64,000 nt of DNA from Prevotella sp. (GTDB lineage: Bacteria; Bacteroidota; Bacteroidia; Bacteroidales; Bacteroidaceae). Positions 32,422-41,642 of the stretch are shown here, in pieces. A program made the position numbers and the translations under genes. The stretch spans positions 1 through 64,000 of the forward strand of contig JAEEVW010000017.1 of NCBI GenBank assembly GCA_016291085.1. The letters run 5' to 3'. The notes under the pieces were generated by a model that saw nothing but the letters and a program-made list of their open reading frames with translations, ran no database searches and was not told where the DNA came from. Each line of letters begins with the position of its first letter. Positions within the stretch are counted from its first letter, which is position 1.

Positions 32422-33678
32422 TCATTCGTCTTTTCTGAACAGCTGGTCAGTATAGCCTTCGTTTTTAAAATCAGTCCACAACATGGTGTTGCCGCTGATG
32501 TCGAACTGGACTATGGTTGAAAAGTTGTGATTATTCCTTCTGTTCACTTGCGTGAAATAGTCTCTGATTCTTTGCTTCTTGATTTCCAGGCTATCCTTAT
32601 CGCGCTTCAGAGCTGCTTTAGGCAGGCTGCTTATGTCAATGTCGAACGAGAGGAATTCGAACGTTTCGCTGTCGAATTGCAATTCCAACGTGTCAGCCTT
32701 CAGCATCCATTTCCCTTTGGTTTGGCATGTATAAGGAATATTCACGGGCACATCCATTTTCTCAGATGGAAGCATCAGGGTGATTTCCGAGATGCCCTTG
32801 TCGGTAAACACAACGGAGCTGTCAGCATTGAATTCATAAGTATACTGATTCTGGTTTCTTGTCAGCTCCCACTGTCCTGGTATCATGACGGTAGTGGCAG
32901 GCTGTGTGCGATTCACGTTCTGACGGACATAGTCTTCCATATCCTTGTCGGTGATGTTCATCAGATACTTATTCTCGCGGTTCAGTCGTTCCAGTTCTAT
33001 AATGGCCGAGTTAAAATGCTCCTTACGTTTCAGATGTCGTAAAAGATAAACCCGAATCGACTCGCTTGGGAAAAACATTCTCATAAACTTAGCTGTAGCT
33101 TCTGCACCGGGTTTACTTGCCGAAGCATTCCGCTCATGAAGAGGCAACTGTTGCAGGAAGTTTTCGAAATCCTCACTGGTGAAAGGCCGTTTGAATATCT
33201 GTGTCTTCTCTATGGCCTGTTTCAGTTCGCGACGAACCTGATAGCATGACTGCACATTGTCGTAGAACTGGATGTCACCCAGGTTACGCCGTGCCTCCAT
33301 ACTGCTGTTGAAGGTATTCTCGCGGGTATCGACAGCCCACCCTTTGACCGCTGCGGGATTGTCGAACAAATAGTCTATCACCATATACAGCGTGTCGGGC
33401 GATATCGAATCCAGCTCTTCCTGATGGGTCATCACATACCTCGTCGCCCTAAACATGCGGTCTTCCTGTTCTTCCTCCGCTTTTATCTGGCGCAGAATCT
33501 CACCAATGTCGTATACTGCCATGAGAGCCGTTTCGCGCTGGGTTTTCTGCTGCTTATGGGTTTCCACCATTCTATTAACAGTGAACGACAGGCCTACACC
33601 AATTGATGTACCAACAATGCTGATTAACAACTGCTTCAGCCAAGGGGCGACGGTAAATGCTTTATTGTTCTTTTTCAT
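32422..33678 (-). CDS. Membrane-anchored protein of unknown function, 418 aa
   Basis: From MKKNNKAFTVAPWLK. One N-terminal transmembrane segment (LLISIVGTSIGVGLSFTVN, about residues 16-34) is followed by a coiled-coil-like stretch (THKQQKTQRETALMAVYDIGEILRQI). A helical middle and a C-terminal beta-rich part (WELTRNQNQYTYEFNADSSVVFTDKG ... FDISGNTMLW) resemble lipocalin-like or META-type strands in extracytoplasmic proteins. I do not recognise the family. The start is supported by a -7 box at 33699-33706. Divergent from the GH67 gene. Confidence 0.65.
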   Translation of the reverse strand: MKKNNKAFTVAPWLKQLLISIVGTSIGVGLSFTVNRMVETHKQQKTQRETALMAVYDIGEILRQIKAEEEQEDRMFRATRYVMTHQEELDSISPDTLYMVIDYLFDNPAAVKGWAVDTRENTFNSSMEARRNLGDIQFYDNVQSCYQVRRELKQAIEKTQIFKRPFTSEDFENFLQQLPLHERNASASKPGAEATAKFMRMFFPSESIRVYLLRHLKRKEHFNSAIIELERLNRENKYLMNITDKDMEDYVRQNVNRTQPATTVMIPGQWELTRNQNQYTYEFNADSSVVFTDKGISEITLMLPSEKMDVPVNIPYTCQTKGKWMLKADTLELQFDSETFEFLSFDIDISSLPKAALKRDKDSLEIKKQRIRDYFTQVNRRNNHNFSTIVQFDISGNTMLWTDFKNEGYTDQLFRKDE

Positions 33679-33698
33679 TGTGATAAAACTATGTGGTG

Positions 33699-33798
33699 CA
33701 AAGGTAGTGTAAACCGAACGAAACACCAAAGGAAAAATGATAATAAAACAAAAAAATGTTTATTTGTTTTGTATTGTTCTCACTTATTCGTAACTTTG
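33699..33798. promoter_or_regulatory. Divergent promoters, 32422 gene and GH67
   Basis: 33699-33706 is TACCTTTG on the minus strand; 33791-33798 is TAACTTTG followed by C on the plus strand, 22 nt before the GH67 ATG. Confidence 0.65.
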
Positions 33799-33820
33799 CA
33801 GGATAGAACATATAAACACG

Positions 33821-35749
33821 ATGAAGAAACTAATATTATCACTTTTCGTTTTTAGTCTCGCACTGGCAATTAGTGCGGAAGACGGACACCAGTTGTGGCT
33901 GAGGTATCAGCCTAACCCAGAGCCTGCCAAGGTGCAGCTGTCGTTGTGGTACGACGGCTGTGGCACAGTGGCACCTTCGCCTACCATTGAGTTGGCTATG
34001 AAAGAACTGCAACAGTACTGGCACGGATCACCCATCACGATGGAAGCCGACTGCGGTCCCATGCACTGGAAGAAGGGTGACGACGGCTTCACCATTGAGC
34101 ACAAAGCCGATGGCGGGCTGCTACTGAAGGCTCATGGCCGCGATATAGGTCTGCTCTACGGCGCCTATCACCTGCTGCGCTTGCAACAGACGGGGCAGCC
34201 CGTCAATCCCTGCGAGGAGCACCCCGCCTTCTCACTACGTCTGTTGAACCACTGGGACAATCTGGACGGCAGCATCGAGCGCGGCTATGCCGGTGAAAGC
34301 ATCTTCGAGTGGTTCCACCTGGACGAACAACTCATCAAGGAGTATGCACGCGCCAACGCCTCAATAGGCATTAACGGCTCGGTACTGAATAATGTGAATG
34401 CGTCACCGAAAATGTTGACCACACCTTATCTGAAAGAGGTGAAGAAGATTGCCGACCTGCTGCGCCCGTATAATATTAAGGTCTATCTATCCATCAATTT
34501 TGCCACTCCAATGGCGTTGAAGGAGACCAAGACAGCCGACCCGTTGGACAAAAACGTGGCCCGCTGGTGGAAGAAAAAAGCGAAGGAAATATACAAGCTG
34601 ATTCCTGACTTTGGCGGTTTCCTCGTGAAAGCCAACAGTGAGGGACAGCCTGGTCCTGGCGACTTTGGTCGTACACATGCCGATGGTGCCAACATGTTGG
34701 CCGATGCTCTAAAGCCATACAATGGTATCGTGATGTGGCGTTGCTTCGTCTATGGTGCCAACCACAAAGGCGAGGATCGTGTAAAGCAGGCCGTATCAGA
34801 GTTCAAACCGCTGGACGGAAAGTTCCGCGACAACGTCATCCTACAGACCAAGAACGGTCCATTGGACTTCCAACCTCGTGAGCCGTATAGCCCCATCTTC
34901 GACCAAATTACCAAGACACCCAACATGGTGGAACTGCAGATTACTCAGGAGTATCTCGGACAAAGCCGTCACTTGGTATATCTCGCCCCGATGTGGCAGG
35001 AGTTCTTCGCCTTTGTGCCTGCCCAACAGCTAAAGGGCATTGCCGGTGTGGCAAACATCGGACTGGACCGCAACTGGTGCGGCCACCACTTCTCGCAGGC
35101 CAACTGGTATGCCTTTGGACGCTTGGCATGGAATCCGCATCTGCTGTCGTTAGATATTGCTAAGGAGTGGTTAGCACAAACCTTCAGCACCGACAGGAAG
35201 TTCATCGACGACATGACTATCTGGATGGAAACCAGCCGCGAAGCCTGCGTCAACTACATGATGCCGCTGGGCCTGCACCACATCTTCAAGTTCGACCACC
35301 ACTACGGTCCTGAGCCCGACGGCTTCAAGGCCAGCTATCCTCTGGAGTGGTGCCCCGTCTATTACCACAAAGCCGACAAGGACGGAGTGGGTTTCGACCG
35401 CTCCAGCAAAGGAACGGATGCCGTGAACCAGTATCGGGAGCACCTCGCACGCACCTATGATAATATAGAAACCTGCCCAGAAGAGCTGCTGCTGTGGTTC
35501 CATCATGTGCCGTGGACGCACCGCATGAAGGATGGCTCTACGCTGTGGGAGTCGTTGCAGTATCACTACAACAGCGGTGTCATCTGGACGGAATCACTGC
35601 AGAACGACTGGCACTACAAAATGCGCCATTTCATCGACGAACAACGTTGGCGCGAAGTGGACGAACGCTTGCAACATCAGGTGGAGAATGCCCGTGAATG
35701 GCGAGACGTCTGTCTGAAGTATTTCGGGCAATTTGCAGAAAAACAATAA
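33821..35749 (+). CDS. GH67 alpha-glucuronidase, secreted
   Basis: 642 aa with signal MKKLILSLFVFSLALAISA. The GH67 layout is clear: an N-terminal domain that ends with GLLYGAYHLLRLQQTG, a barrel with LLNHWDNLDGSIERGYAG, then NGSVLNNVNASP and GFLVKANSEGQPGPGDFGR. Next comes IVMWRCFVYG, LQITQEYLGQSRHLVYLAPMW and the C-terminal helical domain with HHYGPEPDG and WFHHVPWTH. The family removes (4-O-methyl-)glucuronic acid from the non-reducing end of xylo-oligosaccharides, so the cell probably uses glucuronoxylan. Eight bases after its stop codon (4 nt gap) the mscS start follows. Confidence 0.93.
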   Translation: MKKLILSLFVFSLALAISAEDGHQLWLRYQPNPEPAKVQLSLWYDGCGTVAPSPTIELAMKELQQYWHGSPITMEADCGPMHWKKGDDGFTIEHKADGGLLLKAHGRDIGLLYGAYHLLRLQQTGQPVNPCEEHPAFSLRLLNHWDNLDGSIERGYAGESIFEWFHLDEQLIKEYARANASIGINGSVLNNVNASPKMLTTPYLKEVKKIADLLRPYNIKVYLSINFATPMALKETKTADPLDKNVARWWKKKAKEIYKLIPDFGGFLVKANSEGQPGPGDFGRTHADGANMLADALKPYNGIVMWRCFVYGANHKGEDRVKQAVSEFKPLDGKFRDNVILQTKNGPLDFQPREPYSPIFDQITKTPNMVELQITQEYLGQSRHLVYLAPMWQEFFAFVPAQQLKGIAGVANIGLDRNWCGHHFSQANWYAFGRLAWNPHLLSLDIAKEWLAQTFSTDRKFIDDMTIWMETSREACVNYMMPLGLHHIFKFDHHYGPEPDGFKASYPLEWCPVYYHKADKDGVGFDRSSKGTDAVNQYREHLARTYDNIETCPEELLLWFHHVPWTHRMKDGSTLWESLQYHYNSGVIWTESLQNDWHYKMRHFIDEQRWREVDERLQHQVENAREWRDVCLKYFGQFAEKQ

Positions 35750-35753
35750 CGTA

Positions 35754-36872
35754 ATGATGGAAGAAATACAGCTTTGGGTAGAACAGCTCGTGTGGGATTG
35801 CGGCATTACGGGTGATGCCGTCAGTATCGTCACCCATACCATTTTGGTAATTCTGGCCGTACTGTTGGCAGGACTCTCAGGATGGATATGCAAAAAGGCC
35901 ATCGTGCCTGTGGTGCTGAAAGTGACGAAAAAGACGGAGGCAAAATGGGACGATGCCCTGTTCAATGAGCACGTGCTGAATACGGCGTGCAGCATCGTGC
36001 CGGCTATCGTCATCTGGCTGGTGCTGCCTTGGACGTTCTACGACTTCCCTTCCGTCCGCGAGGTGCTGGCGCGCCTGACGGCCATCTATATCACGGTAAT
36101 GTCGACACGAACAGTCATCGTATTTATCGACTCGTTTAAGTTGCTGGAGAAAGGTCCACGTTCCGCTCGCAGGCAGTATCTTTACTCCTTATGCAGCGTG
36201 CTGAAGATTATCTTCATCTTCATTGCCATCATCGTGGTCATAGCCATTGTCGTCGACAAAGACCCGTCGACGCTGTTCGCCGGACTGGGAGCAGCCTCAG
36301 CCATTCTGATGCTAGCTTTCCAAGATACCATCAAGGGACTGGTGGCCGGAATTCGCCTGACGAACAACGACATGGTGCATATCGGTGACTGGATCACAGT
36401 GGCTTCGGCTGGTGTCAATGGCAGGGTGGAAGACATCTCGCTAACAACGGTGAAGGTGCGCAACTTCGACAACACCATCGTCACCGTGACTCCTCAGACG
36501 CTGGTGGACGGTTCGTTCCAAAACTGGCTTGGAATGGAACAAAACCAAGGACGTAAGCAGACGCGGAGAATCTATTACGACTTCCGCTCTATCCGACTCG
36601 ACGACGACGGAGTGGCCAATATCACCAAGTTCCGCCAGCATGTGGAACAATGGTTGTGCGAGAATCCGAAAGTCATTGCCGAAAAGACTCCGTTGGTGCG
36701 TCAGGCTGACGCCACACAGGGTGGTTGCTGTCTGGAGTTTACCTTCTGGCTATACGCCCAAGCATGGGCCGACTTCGAGCACGACACGGCAGACATCATG
36801 GAATACATCTTTGCCGCCAGTACGGAATACGGGCTGACCATCTACCAGCAATTCCCAGAACAAGGAAAATAA
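35754..36872 (+). CDS. MscS-family small mechanosensitive channel
   Basis: 372 aa. Several N-terminal transmembrane helices (HTILVILAVLLAGLSGWIC, SIVPAIVIWLVLPWTFY, IIFIFIAIIVVIAIVVD). The pore-lining segment GLGAASAILMLAFQDTIKGLVAGI matches MscS TM3, followed by the beta domain (DMVHIGDWITVASAGVNGRVEDISLTTVKVRNFDNTIVTVTPQ). It relieves osmotic pressure. A TTG codon at 35733 would extend the frame into the GH67 end; the ATG at 35754 (or 35757) is better. Confidence 0.9.
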   Translation: MMEEIQLWVEQLVWDCGITGDAVSIVTHTILVILAVLLAGLSGWICKKAIVPVVLKVTKKTEAKWDDALFNEHVLNTACSIVPAIVIWLVLPWTFYDFPSVREVLARLTAIYITVMSTRTVIVFIDSFKLLEKGPRSARRQYLYSLCSVLKIIFIFIAIIVVIAIVVDKDPSTLFAGLGAASAILMLAFQDTIKGLVAGIRLTNNDMVHIGDWITVASAGVNGRVEDISLTTVKVRNFDNTIVTVTPQTLVDGSFQNWLGMEQNQGRKQTRRIYYDFRSIRLDDDGVANITKFRQHVEQWLCENPKVIAEKTPLVRQADATQGGCCLEFTFWLYAQAWADFEHDTADIMEYIFAASTEYGLTIYQQFPEQGK

Positions 36873-36883
36873 AGCAAAAGGAA

Positions 36884-37678
36884 CTATTTGCCCTCGTAGG
36901 CTTCGCGGGTCAGATAAACAGCAATCATGTCCTTCCACATCTTGCGGACAGACATATATACCAGTCCACCATAGGAGCCCTTGGTTCCCCACGAATTCTT
37001 CATCACGTAGTACGCCCTACCCTGTTCGTCATGGGCCACTCCGACAATAGCCATCGCATGTCCACGACTCTCCCAACAAACGGGATGGCGGTTGCGGAGA
37101 GCGTTGTCGACGTGCTTCCTCAACGTGTCGAGCGGAAGGTTCATCAGACGGTTATGTTCCCAATTGTCAGGCACGTCAATCTCTACCTTTTTATAATAGG
37201 GAGAGTCTGGCCAACAGGTCTGCGCGAGGTATTCGTCAGGAGCACATACCGAATGGGCAAACTCCTGAGGCGTATACCTGGCTCCCAGCAAAAAGACCCA
37301 CTGGGGCGTGGGCATGTCGTCAGAAGCATCGTCGGGCAACACGTCGTAACCCACAACACCTTCCTGCGAAATCATATTAAGCAGCGTCATTCCCATCGCA
37401 CGTTGCGACGACGAGAAATGACCTATAGACTGCTGATAATGCGACAGGCGTCGTCCGATATATACTGCCGAGAGGTTGACAGAGTCTCCTCGCAGGATAT
37501 GTTCCGTCTCGATAGTGGCCAACATGGCATAAGCCCAACAGAGTTCCGATTTACCCTGATTCTTAACAGGCGTCATGGACAACAGCAGATCATGGGTAAA
37601 CTGGTGCTGCTCTTTGCGCTTACAAGCAACAAATAGCAACATAACGGCCATCAGCAGGATACCAATTCGTGACTTCAT
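36884..37678 (-). CDS. Papain-like (C1 family) cysteine protease lipoprotein
   Basis: 264 aa. Lipoprotein signal MKSRIGILLMAVMLLFVAC with lipidated Cys19. Papain-fold catalytic residues: Gln41 and Cys47 (VKNQGKSELCWAYAML), His in GHAMAIVGV, and Asn in YYVMKNSWG. It resembles the bleomycin-hydrolase-like C1B peptidases that are common as lipoproteins in Bacteroidales. Substrate unknown. Convergent with mscS, with an 11-nt gap. Confidence 0.88.
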   Translation of the reverse strand: MKSRIGILLMAVMLLFVACKRKEQHQFTHDLLLSMTPVKNQGKSELCWAYAMLATIETEHILRGDSVNLSAVYIGRRLSHYQQSIGHFSSSQRAMGMTLLNMISQEGVVGYDVLPDDASDDMPTPQWVFLLGARYTPQEFAHSVCAPDEYLAQTCWPDSPYYKKVEIDVPDNWEHNRLMNLPLDTLRKHVDNALRNRHPVCWESRGHAMAIVGVAHDEQGRAYYVMKNSWGTKGSYGGLVYMSVRKMWKDMIAVYLTREAYEGK

Positions 37679-37714
37679 AAACTAAACTCGTTCGATTTCA
37701 ACGTGCAAAATTAA

Positions 37715-37756
37715 GAATAATTTCTCATTTCTCACTTCTCATTTCTCATTTTTTTA
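37715..37756 (+). repeat. TTTCTCA 7-mer tandem repeat upstream of the U32 gene
   Basis: Four units of (T/C)TTCTCA in a row, between divergent genes and ending at the -7 box TACCTTTG (37758-37765) of the U32 peptidase gene. Confidence 0.65.
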
Positions 37757-37774
37757 TTACCTTTGCAGGCAGAA

Positions 37775-39034
37775 ATGAATGAAAAGATAACAGATTTTGA
37801 GATTATGGCCCCTGTGGGCAGTCGCGATTCGCTGGCTGCAGCACTGAAAGCAGGAGCGGGCAGCGTCTATTTCGGCGTAGAGCAGTTGAACATGCGTTCG
37901 CATTCAGCCAACCACTTCACCATCGACGACCTGCGCGAGATTGCTGCAACCTGCAAGGAGCATGGGGTGAAGTCGTACCTGACGGTAAACACCATCATCT
38001 ATGGCGAGGACATTGAGTTGATGCACCAGATTGTCGATGCTGCACGCGAGGCAGAGATTACGGCTATTATTGCCTGCGATATTGCCGTGATGCAATATTG
38101 CCGACAGGTAGGCGTAGAGGTGCATCTCTCTACCCAACTGAATATCTCGAACATCGAGGCCCTGCGGTTCTATGCGCAGTTTGCCGATGTGGTGGTGCTG
38201 GCCCGTGAGCTGAACCTCGATCAGGTGGCTGACATCTACCGCCAGATTGAGGAACAGCACATCTGCGGACCCTCAGGGCAACTGGTTCGCATCGAGATGT
38301 TCTGTCACGGAGCACTCTGTATGGCCATCAGCGGCAAATGCTACATGAGTCTCGACAACACGGGACGCTCTGCCAACCGTGGCGCATGCATGCAGATTTG
38401 TCGCCGTTCCTATATTGTCACGGATCGCGAAACGGGTACGGAACTGGAGATTGACAACAAGTATATCATGTCGCCCAAAGACCTGAAAACCATCCGTTTC
38501 ATCGACAAAATGATGCGTGCGGGTGTCAGAGTGTTCAAGATTGAGGGTCGCGCCCGTGGGCCCGAATATGTGCTCACCGTCGTACAATGTTATAAGGAAG
38601 CCATCCAGAGCGTGCTCGACGGCACCTTTACGGAGGAGAAGAAGGGCCAGTGGGACGAGCGTCTGGCCACAGTGTTCAATCGTGGTTTCTGGGATGGCTA
38701 CTACCAGGGGCAACAATTGGGTGAATGGAACAAAAATTATGGTTCCAACGCCACCGAGCGCAAGCAATACATCGGCAAGGGCGTTAAGTACTTCTCACGT
38801 TTAGGCGTAGCAGAATTCACTGTCGAGGCCGATACGTTCAGTGTGGGTGACAAGATGCTCATCACGGGTCCGACGACAGGGGCTCTCTATGTCACCGTCG
38901 ACGAGATTCATGATGACGTTCAGGCTGTCGAGACAGCCCAACAAGGCACGCGTGTCAGTATCAAGGTACCTGAGAAGGTGCGCCCCAGCGACAAGCTCTT
39001 TAAGATAATCCCAGCCGAAAACCCAGAAAACTGA
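37775..39034 (+). CDS. Peptidase U32 family protein (tRNA/rRNA hydroxylation-type)
   Basis: 419 aa from MNEKITDFEIMAPVGSRDSL. The U32 signature EMFCHGALCMAISGKCYMS is complete, with KIEGRARGPEYV downstream and a C-terminal beta domain (GVAEFTVEADTFSVGDKMLITGP). Members such as RlhA and TrhP act in RNA hydroxylation rather than proteolysis, so a role in RNA modification is likely. The promoter box ends 9 nt before the ATG. Confidence 0.9.
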   Translation: MNEKITDFEIMAPVGSRDSLAAALKAGAGSVYFGVEQLNMRSHSANHFTIDDLREIAATCKEHGVKSYLTVNTIIYGEDIELMHQIVDAAREAEITAIIACDIAVMQYCRQVGVEVHLSTQLNISNIEALRFYAQFADVVVLARELNLDQVADIYRQIEEQHICGPSGQLVRIEMFCHGALCMAISGKCYMSLDNTGRSANRGACMQICRRSYIVTDRETGTELEIDNKYIMSPKDLKTIRFIDKMMRAGVRVFKIEGRARGPEYVLTVVQCYKEAIQSVLDGTFTEEKKGQWDERLATVFNRGFWDGYYQGQQLGEWNKNYGSNATERKQYIGKGVKYFSRLGVAEFTVEADTFSVGDKMLITGPTTGALYVTVDEIHDDVQAVETAQQGTRVSIKVPEKVRPSDKLFKIIPAENPEN

Positions 39035-39040
39035 CATACA

Positions 39041-39577
39041 ATGAAAATCTGTATCTTTTGTTCTGCTAACGACCACATCGACCGCGACTTTTTCTTGATG
39101 ACAGAGGAGTTAGGCAGATGGGCTGCACAAGAAGGCCATACCATCGTTTATGGTGGTGTGAACTGTGGGCTTATGGAATGTGTGGCGAAGGCGGCCCACG
39201 AGTATGGCGGACGAACCATTGGTGTCATCCCCAGAATCATAGAAAAGGGAGGTCGCATGTCGCAGTATGTGGACGTCGACATTCCTTGCGACAACCTGAG
39301 CGACCGCAAGCAACTGATGGAAGACCAGAGTGACGTGTTTATCGCCCTGCCTGGTGGCATTGGAACATTGGACGAGGTGTTCACCATTGCTGCCTCAGCG
39401 ACTATTGGCTATCACGATAAGCGCGTCATCCTTTATAATATGAAGGGATTCTGGGACAAACTGATTGCCCTGCTCAACGAATTACAGGCCAAAGGATTGA
39501 CCCGCAAACCTTGGCGCACGTACATTGAAGTGGCCAACAATCTCGATGAAATCAAGGATTTTTTAGCGCAGGGCTAA
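39041..39577 (+). CDS. LOG family Rossmann protein (nucleoside monophosphate phosphoribohydrolase-like)
   Basis: 178 aa. The LOG motif LPGGIGTLDEVF (PGGxGTxxE) is present, with VYGGVNCGLMECVAKAA as the nucleotide-binding loop. The family removes the ribose-5-phosphate from nucleoside monophosphates. 6 nt after the U32 gene, so co-transcribed. Its 3' end overlaps ybeY on the other strand by 15 bp. Confidence 0.9.
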   Translation: MKICIFCSANDHIDRDFFLMTEELGRWAAQEGHTIVYGGVNCGLMECVAKAAHEYGGRTIGVIPRIIEKGGRMSQYVDVDIPCDNLSDRKQLMEDQSDVFIALPGGIGTLDEVFTIAASATIGYHDKRVILYNMKGFWDKLIALLNELQAKGLTRKPWRTYIEVANNLDEIKDFLAQG

Positions 39578-39973
39578 CGCTGCATTCTCTGCCGCTTCCA
39601 TCTGTTCGCGCTCCCCGGGACCTTTGTCGTTCAAACCACAAAGGTGCAGGATGCCGTGAATAATGACACGGTGCAGTTCTTCGTCGTATTCCTTATTGAA
39701 CAGCTCTGCATTCGAACGCACGGTATCCAGCGAAATGACCAAGTCGCCATTCACCACATTGCCCTCGTCGTAGTCGAAGGTAATGATATCGGTATAGTAG
39801 TCGTGTCCCAGATACTCGCGATTCACCTCGAGGATATGCTCGTCGTCGCAAAACAGATAGCCCACCTCGCCGACCTTCTTGCCATAGGTGGCTGCCACGC
39901 GACGAATCCAAGCCGTCGTCTCGCGACGCTTGATGTTGGGGAACTTGACGTTTTCGGTTGAATAAGTTATCAT
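39563..39973 (-). CDS. ybeY: Endoribonuclease YbeY (16S rRNA maturation)
   Basis: 136 aa. The metal site is in HRVIIHGILHLCGLNDK. Compared with HxxxHxxxxxH of E. coli, the last His is not seen (NDK instead of YDH), as I recall for other Bacteroidales members. LGHDYYTDIITFDY and GDLVISLDTV are the other conserved strands. It works in 16S rRNA 3'-end processing and ribosome quality control. It follows coaD on the same strand, 23 nt apart; the gap is made of CGTTATTC-type repeats. Confidence 0.92.
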   Translation of the reverse strand: MITYSTENVKFPNIKRRETTAWIRRVAATYGKKVGEVGYLFCDDEHILEVNREYLGHDYYTDIITFDYDEGNVVNGDLVISLDTVRSNAELFNKEYDEELHRVIIHGILHLCGLNDKGPGEREQMEAAENAALALR

Positions 39974-40012
39974 ATTGTCGTTATTCCGTTAAACCGTTAT
40001 TCCGTTATACCG
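39974..40012 (-). repeat. CGTTATTCC 8-mer tandem repeat between coaD and ybeY
   Basis: Four units of the form CGTTA(T/A)(T/A)C(C) run across the coaD stop codon, so the last coaD residues (GGITE) are repeat-encoded. A related ATAACGAA tract is found at the rluD-ddl junction (16838-16872). Confidence 0.6.
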
Positions 40013-40467
40013 CCATTACGGCGTTTCGGAAGAAACGCATTGACATCCACCCCAAAGTGCTGTAACTCGCGAACCATGCTCGATGAAATAGATGAATATT
40101 GCGGTTCCGCATAAAGCAGGATAGTCTCTACGCCACTCAGGCTGCGATTGACATCGGCCTGCTCGCGTTCATATTCAAAGTCCTTCACAGAACGGACTCC
40201 CTTCACGATGAAATGGGCATTTTCTGCACGGGCAAAGTCAACGGCCAGTCCATAATAGGGTTTCACCTCGATAGCGGGCTCTTTCTGATAGAGCTCGGCA
40301 ATGGCCTTGATGCGTTCCTCAGCAGAGGGCATATCAGGCTTGTACACCTGATCTCCCACCACACCTATCACCAATCTATCAAACAGCGGCAAAGCGCGTC
40401 TCACAATCGAGTCATGCCCCACCGTAAACGGATTGAAACTCCCTACGAAAATGCCCGTTCTAATCAT
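39997..40467 (-). CDS. coaD: Phosphopantetheine adenylyltransferase
   Basis: 156 aa from MIRTGIFVGSFNPFTVGH. The nucleotidyltransferase motif GSFNPFTVGH (usually GSFDPxTxGH) and the C-terminal SISSSMVREL (ISSTxVR) are both present, with RSVKDFEYE between them. It makes dephospho-CoA. The start codon lies inside a dispersed repeat: ATGAGAATTATGATT gives two or three possible in-frame starts (40488 region, 40476, 40467). I choose MIRTG, which matches the usual N-terminus. Confidence 0.93.
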   Translation of the reverse strand: MIRTGIFVGSFNPFTVGHDSIVRRALPLFDRLVIGVVGDQVYKPDMPSAEERIKAIAELYQKEPAIEVKPYYGLAVDFARAENAHFIVKGVRSVKDFEYEREQADVNRSLSGVETILLYAEPQYSSISSSMVRELQHFGVDVNAFLPKRRNGGITE

Positions 40468-40527
40468 AATTCTCATTGCGTGCCACACTCTGACCTTTAG
40501 GTCAGAGAATTATCAATTCTCAATTGT
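40460..40527 (+). repeat. Repeat element copy 6 at the coaD start
   Basis: TAATCATAATTCTCATTGCG, then CCACA, a 9-bp hairpin CTCTGACCT/AGGTCAGAG (40488-40507, loop TT) and the AATT(A/C)TC end. It lies antisense to coaD: the coaD start codon is within AATCATAATTCTCAT, and the remainder fills the ruvB-coaD gap. Confidence 0.85.
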
Positions 40528-40530
40528 CAA

Positions 40531-41568
40531 CTAGTCAAAGAGGTTCGGTTCCATAATATTTCCATTGTACGGATTACGTCCAAAGTGCTTATAGGCCAAC
40601 TCTGTCACCATACGACCGCGTGGGGTACGCTTGATGAAACCCTCCATAATGAGGAAGGGCTCGTAGACCTCCTCCAGCGTGCCGGCATCCTCGCCTACAG
40701 CAGTAGCTATGGTGGTAATGCCCACAGGTCCACCGCGGAACTTGTCGATGATGGTCAACAAGATGCGGTTGTCTATCTCGTCGAGTCCATATTGATCGAT
40801 ATTCAACGCTTTCAACGCAATCCTGGTGATTTCAGAGTCAATCTTACCCGTACCCTTCACCTGAGCGAAGTCGCGCACTCTACGGAGCAGAGCGTTGGCA
40901 ATACGCGGAGTGCCACGCGAACGACGGGCTATCTCGTCCGAAGCATCCGTAGTAATAGGTACGCGCAAGATAGAGGCAGAGCGCTCGATAATCTTCTGCA
41001 GCGTCTCGGGATCATAGTACTGCAAGTGCATATTAATGCCAAAGCGGGCACGCAACGGAGCCGTCAACAGTCCGCTACGTGTGGTGGCACCCACCAGCGT
41101 AAACGGGTTCAGGTCAATCTGAATGCTGCGTGCCGAGGGACCCTTGTCGATCATGATATCGATACGATAATCCTCCATCGCCGAATAGAGATACTCTTCG
41201 ACAACAGGCGACAAGCGGTGAATCTCGTCAATAAACAACACGTCGTTCTTCTCCAGCGACGTCAGAATACCTGCCAGATCGCCAGGCTTGTCGAGCACGG
41301 GACCTGAAGTAATCTTGAAACCTACACCCAGCTCGTTGGCAATAATATTCGACAGCGTAGTCTTTCCCAGTCCTGGGGGACCATGCAGCAACACATGGTC
41401 GAGTGACTCGCCACGATACTTGGCGGCCTCCACGAACACCTCCAGATTCTCCACCACCTGCTCCTGACCACTGAAGTCGTTGAACGACAGCGGGCGAAGG
41501 GCATTCTCAAAGTCCTTCTCAGCGGAGTTGATCTGCTCTTGGCGGATGTCAAAATCTTCGTCCATCAT
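40531..41568 (-). CDS. ruvB: Holliday junction branch-migration ATPase RuvB
   Basis: 345 aa. AAA+ protein with Walker [13 protein letters not shown], Walker [13 protein letters not shown], sensor 1 [18 protein letters not shown] and arginine-finger region, then the winged-helix end ([28 protein letters not shown]). Drives branch migration with RuvA. Two adjacent ATG codons start it; the upstream frame is not needed. The -7 box is at 41590-41597. Confidence 0.97.
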   Translation of the reverse strand: MMDEDFDIRQEQINSAEKDFENALRPLSFNDFSGQEQVVENLEVFVEAAKYRGESLDHVLLHGPPGLGKTTLSNIIANELGVGFKITSGPVLDKPGDLAGILTSLEKNDVLFIDEIHRLSPVVEEYLYSAMEDYRIDIMIDKGPSARSIQIDLNPFTLVGATTRSGLLTAPLRARFGINMHLQYYDPETLQKIIERSASILRVPITTDASDEIARRSRGTPRIANALLRRVRDFAQVKGTGKIDSEITRIALKALNIDQYGLDEIDNRILLTIIDKFRGGPVGITTIATAVGEDAGTLEEVYEPFLIMEGFIKRTPRGRMVTELAYKHFGRNPYNGNIMEPNLFD

Positions 41569-41589
41569 GATTTTTCTTGCTTTTGTGTG

Positions 41590-41618
41590 CAAAGTTAAGC
41601 ATATTTTTTGTAATTTTG
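41590..41618. promoter_or_regulatory. Overlapping divergent promoters of ruvB and the CE2 gene
   Basis: 41590-41597 reads TAACTTTG on the minus strand (ruvB); 41611-41618 reads TAATTTTG on the plus strand (CE2 operon). Confidence 0.65.
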
Positions 41619-41642
41619 TGCCCAAATAACAAAAATCTACTT

